Below are positions 41,040 through 50,778 of a stretch of DNA of 64,000 bases, piece after piece. How positions within the stretch are numbered: the stretch's first letter is position 1; each line of letters begins with the position of its first letter. The stretch comes from Chionis minor (lineage: Eukaryota; Chordata; Aves; Charadriiformes; Chionididae), in NCBI GenBank assembly GCA_013398295.1, contig VZSF01006571.1, positions 124,001 through 188,000 on the forward strand. Reading direction: 5' to 3'. Under the pieces are notes generated by a model, which saw only the letters and a program-made list of their open reading frames with translations, was not told the origin of the DNA and did not search any database. Made by a program: the position numbers and the translations under genes.

Positions 41040-41268
41040 AGAAGGGAAAAGGAAAAGGAAAAGGAAAAGGAAAAGGAAAAGGAAAAGGAAAAGGAAAAGG
41101 AAAAGGAAAAGGGAAAAAGAGAAAGGAAAAAAGAAAAAGAGAAAGAAAAAGAAAAAAAAGAAAAAGAAAAAAAGAAAAAGAAAAAGAAAAAGAAAAAGAA
41201 AAAGAAAAAGAAAAAGAAAAAGAAAAAGAAAAAGAAAAAGAAAGAAAGAAAAAGAAAAAAAGAGAAAA
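41040..41268 (+). repeat. 229-base homopurine tract: AAAAGG then AAAAAG hexamers
   Basis: All 229 bases are A or G. It has two ordered blocks: exactly 11 perfect AAAAGG hexamers at 41047-41112, an irregular purine linker, and 11 perfect AAAAAG hexamers at 41175-41240, followed by GAAA-type units. The plus strand translates as a Lys-Glu run inside a 152-codon frame and the minus strand as Phe-Ser or Phe-Pro runs; these are artefacts of the repeat. Long mirror-like homopurine tracts can form triplex (H-DNA) structures and are prone to length change; that is general knowledge, not shown here. Confidence 0.97.
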
Positions 41269-44200
41269 CATGTTGCATAAACTATGCAGCTGAAAGAATG
41301 ACAGCTAACAGCCCTGGTTGGTTAATCTCATTGCTCCATATCAGTCAGCAATGCACTTACGTGTGAGTTTCAAAGCCTGCTTCCCAGGAAAGGGATATTC
41401 TCTCCTCTCTACTTTCAATCCCAGAGCAAAGATCTGAATTATGCCCATTCAGTGAACTCAGGATATGATAAATAAATAGTTAGAAAGCTCTAGATATTTT
41501 ATGCTGATCTTTCTCTTTCTAAGGACAAAGTAACCAGGTTTAAATGCTCTCTAAATATGAAATGACTGGGGAAGCTCACAGCATTTATACCAAGAAGTGG
41601 ACAGGCTAATTGACTATAGAGACTAAACCACGAAGCCTTTAACAAATGGATTGCATGAATCATATTCCTGACAATAGCTGCTTGAGGTTTTATACCTGCC
41701 AGCCCAGCACATTTTCCCTTCTCCCTGAAGGAGCTTTAAGCAGAAATGAATAGACAATAAGCCCCTTCCTAGCCATACAGAACCAAGCCAGCGCCTGAAA
41801 TAAAGGTGAAAATTAAGCCCACTTGGTTTCTTTCTTGGTATCACTAGGGCATATATTTTCCTTCTTCAGCATTTTGTATAGTCATCTCACTCTTTCTCAA
41901 ACACAAATGTTTGCAAGTCATAATGTTTGGATACAAGCTTAAATATATTTAAAAAACCTGGAGGGGAGGAGGAAAGCTAAGAAGGACTAATTGTTAAGTG
42001 CCATTAACTTGTTTCTATCAGCCATACAGTTTGGATGTTTTCCTTTAGTTCCAACACAATGCCATTTTTAAATTATCTTACTTTATTTCTTCGGTATTAG
42101 TCATCACTTGCGGTACAATTGTATGGGTGCACTGCATTTTACAGCTTCCTAGAAGATAGATCCCTACCCAGAGGACAGCACAGTACACTGGAATTCAACT
42201 GCACACACAAGCAAAAAATAGAGTACACATAGCCTCCGAGAAATGATTCACAAATAAGCTAAGCTAAAATGAGTATTTAGGTAAAGAAGGGACACGAAGA
42301 GTGCAATTTCAGAGTAAATGAAGACAGCAAAGAAGTGGGCGTAAAATTAAACTGAAGCAGAGCTGTAGGTGACACTGTGGAATTTTGCTGAGAATGGAGA
42401 GCTTAAATGTAATGCAGTAAGTCACCAGCATTGATGAAGCACTTTAAAGCAGACTTTTTGCAATGCAGAGAAAAGTAATGATACCACTTCTGCCATGGGC
42501 TTCGAAGGCTGGACTTCTTCAAAAACATTCCCGTAGAGATGTTGTTGTGGTTGGTCCAAAATAGAAACAAATATGCTGGCAGTCTTCTTGTCAGTTCAGA
42601 TTTTTTCAGGTCACCTGATTTTCTTTTCTTTTTTTTTCTTTTTTTTTTTTTTTTAAATTGCCTTCTTTTTTAGCAAGTATTCTTGGTTTCATAATGTTGT
42701 GTATCCAAATAACATATTCACAGCTTTACTCCCAATGAAGTGATCCACTGCATATCATACTAGGCTAGATCCAAAAGTAAATATACTGTGTGAAGCACCA
42801 ATCCTATTTTGTGTAACTGCGCCACATTTGTTGAGAAAATTCCTGCTGTGTAAACCTCCTTATAACTTGTCACATGAAAGATTCAGATTCAAGTTCCATC
42901 TTTGCCTGACTTTCAGGAGCAGAAACAAGTGTCTGCTTTACTGTTCAGGAATCCACAGAGTCAAAATGGAGCAGCTCTTTTTCTTCTGTGGTATCACCAA
43001 CAGACGGTCTATCAAATATTTACAGTTCTAAAGCAATTGAAGCTACTGCCAAGTGCTTTTTTTACTAAAATACCCTTTATAATATATTATTGAACCATCT
43101 CTAAAAGCCAAGCACATAATTAAACCCTTTACATTGGTACAATATGTCTGTTCAGTCCTTAAGTCTTCTTTTAAGATGTGATATACATCCTAGCAGCTAC
43201 ATGAAAGATTCAAAGGCTATGGTTCCATTTACAGCACAGACTGCTTGTTATTTAATCTCCCATCACTAAGACAACTGTCCTCCTGGAAATAAGGAAAAAT
43301 ATGTTATCATTAAATACCAGTTTTATAGTCATGTTGTTAAATAGTTGAACAGCCTGGCTGTCACAAAGGAGTAATTATGTATAGATATGAAACTCTGTGT
43401 AACATTTTTTTATCCAAATATTGAAGGAAGAAGTGAAAGGAATAATTTTACTTGTTTTCATGATTAAAATTTCTGAGAACCCATCATATGGTAGGACTGA
43501 AGAGCAGCAATTAACAATGCTTAAAGTGACAAAAGAAATTGCATTTACAAACTCAAACAAATGCAACCATATATCTGTAGTTCTGATAATGCACTTTTAC
43601 ATACACTTTACCTGCAGTCCATAAATGCCACAGTTTAGTGCATGATTTATAAAAGGGTGTCAATAATATAATATGATGTCAGTATTTTTCAATACAATTT
43701 ATTTCAAAGCTATGCAAATAGTAAAGTGATAGTCATGAATGTGTTTTAAGTAAGTCTGGCCAGGACATAAAATCAGGAAGAACTGGAAATATTGTGGAAA
43801 AATTCAAACTAACAATTCTACAACCACATCACTCCATTGAGATCTAGGCAACCAAACTTTCCACAGATCTATCACTATCGCATATACAAACCTGCATTTG
43901 CCAGTAGTATGAAAATTAAGTTTTCTAGAGGCTGCTTCAACTGGTAGGTGGTACCAATATGTATTTTCTTTTCATTAATTTCTTATATTTTGCATAACTG
44001 CAATGACACTGTTGCCTTCCCTTGGATTTCTGCTTGTTATTTTGCTTTGCTTTCCTCCTCAGACTTGGCTGTCAGTTCACTTAGCTTTATCTTATACAAA
44101 CAAAATATATACATTTCAGTTCAGGAAAAAAGATTGCATGGATTAGATAAAATATCACATTTAGCTTTCCTGTAATTTCTTCTGACTGTAAAAGTGATTC

Positions 44201-44972
44201 ATCCACATGCAAAAGAGATAGAAACACCCTGACTGCTGTTCTCATTCTGTCCTAGAAATAAGGCCCAACTGAGATCTAATGAATTACACTACTGAAAAAA
44301 AGAAAGGTCAAGCAAGATGAGAAAATGCATTTCAAATAAATATGCCAGTTTTACACCATTTCTGTTGTGTAGACAAGATTTAATTGATCTCTAAATGCAA
44401 CAACAAACCAATATACACTAGAAATTCAACTCTTGATTATACTTATAGGGTTTCACCAGGATTTTTCTCATGAAAGTATGGACTTTAGAGCTCTCTTTTC
44501 TGAAAGGTTTTTAGAGCTCTGTTTTCCAAAAATACTCTGGTCACTGCCCTTGAAGGAATAGTGATTGAAAAAGGACAAGAATAATTATCCTAAAGTGTAT
44601 AGCTCTAGCTAGAACAGTTACCTGTAGCTTAAAGCCAGCCATGTAGAGTTCATCTGGGAAGAAAGCAAGCACCTTTTGCTGAGCAGCTGAGACAGGCTAA
44701 TGCTACAGGCTTGTTCAAGGGGTAGCCTCCTACATAAAGAGACTACACTGAGTTGCCTAGGATAGGAAACTTGCTTTGCTTGCTGTTACTTATGCATTCT
44801 TGTTTTCTGAAGAATAAAAAGTCATCAAAGGCTAGAGCTTGAAATAAATTCAGAGACGCATTGGTTCTTCTGTGGCCTAGTAACATAGTGCCCCAGTTTA
44901 CAGTGTTAAAGCCAAAAATAGAGTAAAATAGATAAATACATAAATAATAATAATAAAAAGAAAGTTGTAGAA
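41269..44972. other. AT-rich non-coding DNA
   Basis: No gene recognised. A mixed T-rich run lies at about 42621-42655 and an ATA-type run at 44940-44958. Confidence 0.7.
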
Positions 44973-45043
44973 TCTTGTAGTGGATAATATTCATATTATC
45001 CACTCATCATATCATATTCACTCCATTCTTGTAGTGGATAATA
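44973..45043. repeat. 12-base-arm palindrome with a 17-base direct repeat
   Basis: A perfect inverted repeat has 12-base arms at 44979-44990 (AGTGGATAATAT) and 44993-45004 with a 2-base loop TC. The sequence TCTTGTAGTGGATAATA occurs at 44973-44989 and again at 45027-45043, 54 bases apart. The left palindrome arm is therefore also repeated directly. No known element is recognised. Confidence 0.85.
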
Positions 45044-47241
45044 AATCTAAATATTTCACAAGTGGAAGTAATAACAGTGGAGAGTCCAGAGAGGTTAAGA
45101 TTAGAGGTCTGAATAGAGACACTTTTAGGAAGATTTTGGAAGAACAAAGGGTTGAGGTTGACCTCTGGGAATAATATGGGGGAAGGAATAGTCAGAAAAA
45201 GCCAGTTTGTTCTTCTCTGCATCCTAATAAGTCAAACAGCTCTCACCTCATTTGCACACCAATTGTGTTATGACATTCCTACGAAGTTTTTGACAGCTTC
45301 ATAAGACATGTGCAGATTAGAAATGTAAAGTCACTCCTTCAGCAATTATACAGCACATATATTGACTTCTGCAGGAACTGGTCCTGTGAAGAGTCGTATT
45401 TTCTGTTTTAAAATGGAGTAGAACCATTTTGAAGTCAAAGAAGACATTGTCTGCTCTGTAACAAGCTCTTTCTGTGTCATAGTGATTTATCTCATCTGCC
45501 ACATGCAACATTAATTTCAGCCCAAATTAAAGACTTTTTTTTCTCACTGTTTTAATTAATTTGATCATCTTTCATCTTAGCTATTTGTTTCAGAAGTTGG
45601 GGCTTTGCCCACAATTGTTTGAAGTGTCACTTCTGCTTATAAAACAGTACATTTGATTCTTTTTTGCCCATGGGTCAAAATTTGGGGGGAAGGAGGTGTC
45701 TCCTCTCACCAATTTAAAAGTGCAATGTGTCAGTTGCTTAGGGCGTTCATTTACCTTTGGGCGCTCATTCTCATCACTAGCTATAAAGGCATTGCTGCAT
45801 TGCTCATAGGCTTGTCTATTTTTAGAAGGATATTGACAGCTTGAAGGCTCTTCAGGGGAAAATACATATCCAGAAAGCAATGTTAAATATGAATGCATCC
45901 TTTCTGACTTCACAAGTTTGCCATGCTTTTGGCACCTACACAGCTTGCTCTGGTACACAGACAGCTATGGCTCATCCAGTCCTTGGAAAGAGAGCTGGAA
46001 AATGTATTAATAATAATATGGGTATCTTTATTTTCTGTTGAATTTCCTCCCTACTTGCCTGCGTACTATAAGTAATTTCACATTGGTCAGTGAATACCGG
46101 TGCCAGATTTCTGAGCTAAGCTTTCTGGGTTATAGTGCAACTTTAAAAAAAAAAACAAACCGACAACCACAACCCCAAACCCACACTAAAACTGGGGATT
46201 GCAAAAAGAAGATATGGGTTTTTTGATCTAATGGCATAGGACATGACTTTCACAAACTTTCTCCTCCACCAGGGTCTTTTCATCTTTAAACTGTAATATT
46301 CTATTTTAAAGAGAAATAGGTATATGCTGTTTAAGAAGCAAAACAATTAAAAATATTACATGGTTTTTTATAGTAGGGACAAGAAACAAGAGTTTTAAAA
46401 AGGGTTTCATTTCTGGGGTTCATTTTGATTTAGTCACAGAGCTGATCAAAACAAAAATGACATCATTGGCAAATATTTTCTGTAATTTCTCAAGTTGTTT
46501 TGAGGGGGAAAAAAAGCTGCTGGTCTTTTCTTAAACTGAATTTATGAGATGACATTTTGAAGAAAATATCAAAAATGTTTCTGTGATTTACCTGAGTTTT
46601 AGTCACTCATATCTGTGTTAAATTACAGCAGCAGGATCACTGCCAAAAGTTTATCTTCCTCCTTACTACAGCATTTCCTCAGTTCAGGCAGCCATTTTCA
46701 GCTGGCTGAATTAAAACCAAAATCATTAAAGTATTTCTGAAATCTCTGAAGAACATCAGGACTGTACTCTCTTCTATTTCTGATCAGATAATTTATGTCT
46801 GTTTACGAGTCTGTAAGATACTGTGATAATGCTGACACTGGATGCACCTGCCACCTCTACCTTCCTAATATTTGGCAATCAAGTAACTAAGGTGCCTACA
46901 AGACCAAATAAAAAGTAGTGATAGAGCTTCTCATGTATAAATCCACAAACAGCCAATAATAGCAAAAGAAAACCTGTTTGTAAGGTTGGGGGAGGAGGGA
47001 GGGAAGTAAATTATGGAAAACAAGTTGTAGGAGTTTCAATATTTGTAATCATATGGATGCAATATGAATGAGGTTCGGTATGAAGGAACACTCCCTTCGG
47101 GCACTGAAGTGCTATGGAGAAGTAGTCCTCTTAGGCACTGATTTGGTAACCAACATGGAAATTATATGCTTTCCTTGCATTAGACGTACTTTCAAGCACA
47201 GCAGGATTAAATCACTGCCTGACATGTCCTTTTCTTTCCAG
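45044..47241. other. Non-coding DNA upstream of a candidate exon
   Basis: No recognised gene or transposon. A 122-codon minus-strand frame at 45590-45958 and others match nothing known. An A run followed by CA-rich sequence lies at 46144-46186. Confidence 0.6.
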
Positions 47242-47307
47242 TTTCTCAGGCCAGCTGAGTTCCTTTATTCACAAGCAGCACAAGTTGCACAGGCAGCAAC
47301 CAGAGCT
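47242..47307 (+). other. Candidate internal exon, 66 bases, unidentified
   Basis: The segment is preceded by the acceptor-like TGTCCTTTTCTTTCCAG (47225-47241), with a branch-point-like CTGAC about 20 bases upstream of the AG, and is followed by the consensus donor GTAAGT (47308-47313). Its length is 22 codons exactly. One frame reads LRPAEFLYSQAAQVAQ in part and is open throughout; a second frame is also open; the third has TGA. The open frame extends on both sides (108 codons from 47068), so frame openness alone is weak evidence. I do not recognise the protein. It could be an exon of an unidentified gene, a non-coding exon, or a chance match. Confidence 0.25.
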
Positions 47308-49053
47308 GTAAGTACCGCAGACCTGGCCACATGCACTGCTCATTTCTGGGAACATTCTTTCTGCTGGCAGCAACACTTCTGCCTCTTATCCTAGACAGCG
47401 AGAAAAAAATGGCTTGCTTATACAGAAATGTAAGTTAAGTCGTAGACCTATCTTTCCCATTCAGTATTTGCCTGCTGGTGGACATATTCCAGTTTTATAG
47501 CAAGCATGCTCCTATTAGAGGTTATTTAATGCTGTGTATGCACTTTGAAATTAGAAGAAAAAAACTAGATGTCTGTAAAGAGAATTGAAGAGAATTTTTT
47601 AGAAAAAGTTGTCTTTGACTGATATTTAAATATCAGTTTTAAAAATTCATGTGATTTGACTCATTAAAGAAAAAAGCTACAGTCAAAGACATTACTCAGC
47701 CAAGACGTCAGCAAGTATTGTCGTTTGGGCCAGACTGGCCACTGAAATGAACAGGCCATTTTATAAAACTTAGAATGCTCAGTTGAAATGTAAAGATTTA
47801 TAGAAAATAATTATGTACTCAGTTATTTTCTGTATTTTGCTGCTACCGTTTGACATACCAAAGAGCTATGTGTTGGAAAAAACAAAAAATTGTTTAATGA
47901 AAATTGAATTTTTTAAGAAAGTGATTGAAACAGAGATATTCTCACAAAACATATTATCAAGTTTTAGACCACCTCTATAAGATGTTTTAAATATGTGTTT
48001 CACCAGCATGAATAGCATTTGAACAATTTATATCAGCCAAACACACAACCAGCGTTTTGTGATCTAGGCTGCTCCCCTGTGATTGGAAGAATCTTTCAAA
48101 AGACTTGGAATTTTTATTAGTGGTTTTGGATGAGCATTTTTTAACTGTTCCTCATAATTGTAGGGGCAGGCAAGACCATTTCTTCTAAATGAAATTATGT
48201 ATCTGGGAAATTAACTGGTATGTCACTTCCTGTTCAGAGTCTTCTATAATATGAGGTGGAAATCAGGTTCAGGACAGCTGATTTTCAACTGGCAGCTTCT
48301 TTGCTGTGGTATGATTTCCCCTGAAGAGTGATGACTCTAGAAAAATGTTAGGCAGAGGCAACACACATCACATCACTGGAATGACTGTGAATGAGAAGAA
48401 ACAGACTGCTGTATTAACAATAGACATCCACTTTTATACAATGAGAAAGTATAACCAGTTTGTCACTAATCTTATCATCTGATAAACCAGTTTTTTAGGA
48501 ATCAGAGGGAGTATAAGCTCCTTTATGCAGATCATATTCAAATAAATCTGTTGAACTTTAATATCACTATTGCTTAATCCCCATGTCATTGTAGTGTTGA
48601 CAGATAAGGCTTTGAGTGATTGTACTGGCTGTAAACAGCAGAATTACCACAGATGGCAACAGGCACTTTGATTTCTTTGGTGCTTTGAGACCTTCTTGTT
48701 CAAGGGCTGCATTATGGGTTTCATTTTATGCATTTCTTCTATTGTTTTTTACTTGGAAGAAAATTGAATTATTAACAGGATGAGAAAGAAGGGTCATTAG
48801 AGGATATGAAATGATTAAAGAACATATTTCTCCTAAGTGAATTGTACTTTTAATTATAAAACAGCTAGTTCAAAAAGATCAGTCACTTCTTTCATTTAAC
48901 TCTATTATGATATTTTTATAGTCTTAGGAATACAATGCTCTGAGATAATCTGTACAGGTCATTTAACTCCTTTGAACACATGACAATAAAATTTATATAT
49001 TCAATGTGTACTTGAACAGTCTGTCTAGATTCCCTCTTCCTTTTCCTTCTCAG
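47308..49053. other. Non-coding DNA with a nested inverted repeat
   Basis: Contains the palindromic structure at 47610-47691. No gene is recognised. If the two flanking candidate exons are real, this would be the intron between them. Confidence 0.5.
47610..47691. repeat. Nested inverted repeats (20-base palindrome inside 11-base arms)
   Basis: A perfect 20-base palindrome lies at 47618-47637. The 11-base word TGTCTTTGACT at 47610-47620 is repeated inverted as AGTCAAAGACA at 47681-47691. The two structures share three bases on the left. No known transposon ends or target duplication were recognised. Confidence 0.8.
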
Positions 49054-49209
49054 CCACATGCCAGTATATTTTGGAGGACACAGACATGCTTGATTTATCT
49101 ATGAAGAACACATGCCTGTTTTCAAAGTAGGCTTTGATTGTCACATAGTTTCATCTGCCTCATAATGTCAAGCAAAAAGATAGAAAGACTCGCTTTCACT
49201 GGGCTTCAG
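49054..49209 (+). other. Candidate exon, 156 bases, probably non-coding or terminal
   Basis: A long pyrimidine-rich tract, CCCTCTTCCTTTTCCTTCTCAG, ends just before this segment, and the strong donor CAG/GTAAGAG follows it at 49210. All three plus frames contain stops, so it could be a non-coding exon, a poison exon or a chance pairing. It lies 1.75 kb downstream of the 66-base candidate on the same strand. Confidence 0.2.
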
Positions 49210-50297
49210 GTAAGAGCTAGAGAATAGCAGATACATCAGCTAGGTGTTTAAGACCAAATAGGTCTCTAACGGAAGGTGTTACCTTTATGTAACACTTAAA
49301 CCCTGATTTTCAAAAGTCCTGATGAGGCTGGGCTACCAGAGAAACCCCAGCAACTTTGGAAGTTCAGCTGTCCCTGAGAAGCACAGGATCATTGGCTTAA
49401 ATTGAGGCCCCAAACAGCGATGTGCCTCAAACCAGTGAACTCTTCAGAATGGCACTTTCTAAATCTGGATTATCAATTGCAGATGATTAACACTGCAATT
49501 AAACAAGAAATTACCTACATAACAAGCAGAAGACAGGGTCATGATGGTGGTTAGCGTAAACAATTGTAGATAATCATTCATACAAATACTATGTTTCTGG
49601 AAAAAACTTCAGTATACCATAGAGTGCCTTTGTCCTGTAAAAGGATCAGGTGTACCTGGGTCATGGCTGACAAATTTTTCTTAATCTATTCTATAAACTT
49701 TTAAAGAGATTTAGCAACATTTCCATGTCACCTCTTCCAGAGTTTCACTCTAATTTTTTTAGAGTCTTTTCCCAATACTTATTCTAATTACAATTTGTTG
49801 CAAATTCAGCCCAATTTCTTCCAGTCCCATACCCAGCAAACAACTGATGTCTGTTCTCTTTCTAAGAGCCTCTTACATACTGGAAGACTACGAGAGAATA
49901 AAATACTTGATGTGTTAGAAGATGCACTTTGTCTAAGCTTGCTGAAAACATCTCATAATCTTGCAGCTGGAATGAAAACTAGTCTAGTTATTACCATTAC
50001 TTGAGCATACAGACCTGCTTCATAGCCAAATAGGTCACCATGATAGAAAAGAAGGAATTCTTATAAGAACTGCTGGTACATTTATATGTATGTGTATCTA
50101 TACCCACATATATGTGTAATATATACACACATATGTATTTTTTATCTATACATATACACTTCTAAGACAGAACTTGCAAAAACAGAGCAATATAAAAGGA
50201 ATGCTCAATAGAGCTAACATGATCTGCCAGATCAACTACCACCAGTGAAGACTTTGTAAGACCTATAAACTGAACATGTTGGGGAATGGATGTAACA
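49210..50297. other. Non-coding DNA before CR1 copy 2
   Basis: No gene recognised. A TG/TA-rich low-complexity stretch lies at about 50083-50160. Confidence 0.7.
50083..50160. repeat. Degenerate TG/TA-rich low-complexity stretch
   Basis: Alternating ATATGTGTAT-like and ATACACAC-like words, imperfect. An eroded microsatellite. Confidence 0.75.
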
Positions 50298-50778
50298 GGA
50301 CATAGATCTGTTGGAGAGGGTCCAGAGGAGGGCCATGAAGGTGATCAGAGGGCTGGAGCACCTCTCCTATGAAGACAGGCTGAGAAAGTTGGGATTGCTC
50401 AGCCTGGAGAAGAGAAGGCTCCAGGGAGACCTTATAGCAGCCTTCCAGTATCTGAAAGGGGCCTACAGGAAAGCTGGAGGGGGACTTTTTACAAGGGCAT
50501 GTAGTGACAGGACAAGGAGTAATGGCTTCAAACTAGAAGAATGTAGATTCAGATTAGCTCTCAGGAAGAAATTTTTCACTGTGAGGGTGGTGAGACACTG
50601 GAACAGGTTACCCAGGGAAGTTGTGGACGCCCCATCCCTGGAAGTGTTCAAGGCCAGGATGGAGGAGGCTTTGAGCAATCTTGTCTAGTGGGAGGTGTCC
50701 CTGCCCATGGCAAGGGGGTTGGAACTAGATGATCGTTAAGGTCCCTTCCAACCTAAACCATTCCATGACTTTATGATT
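50298..50778 (+). mobile_element. CR1 LINE, 5'-truncated 3' end, copy 2
   Basis: The copy begins near GACATAGATCTGTTGGAGAG and runs through the end of ORF2, the 3' UTR (GGTGTCCCTGCCCATGGCA, AAGGTCCCTTCCAACC) to a tail CCATTCCATGACTTTATGATT, a mutated form of the ATTCTATG tail. It extends further 5' than the copy at 34852-35289. The two share a block of more than 130 identical bases (about 50430-50540 and onward) and belong to the same subfamily. No poly(A) or target duplication is seen, as expected for CR1. Confidence 0.95.
50311..50688 (+). pseudogene. C-terminal fragment of CR1 ORF2 (reverse transcriptase)
   Basis: 125 uninterrupted codons of the CR1 ORF2 C-terminus. Landmarks are MERVQRRAMKVIRGLEHLSY, RLRKLGLLSLEKRRL, LFTRACSDRTRSNGFKLEE and HWNRLPREVVDAPSLEVF, ending SNLV stop. 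VQRRAMKVIRGLEHL is the typical CR1 segment after the reverse-transcriptase core. The endonuclease and catalytic aspartate motifs are missing through 5' truncation. The first methionine is only an internal codon, not a real start. Confidence 0.92.

Noticed and set aside
40908..41366. 152-codon Lys/Glu-rich open frame, with Phe/Ser-rich frames on the other strand
   Set aside because: Produced entirely by the homopurine hexamer repeat, which contains no T and so cannot make a stop codon except TGA/TAA/TAG outside it.
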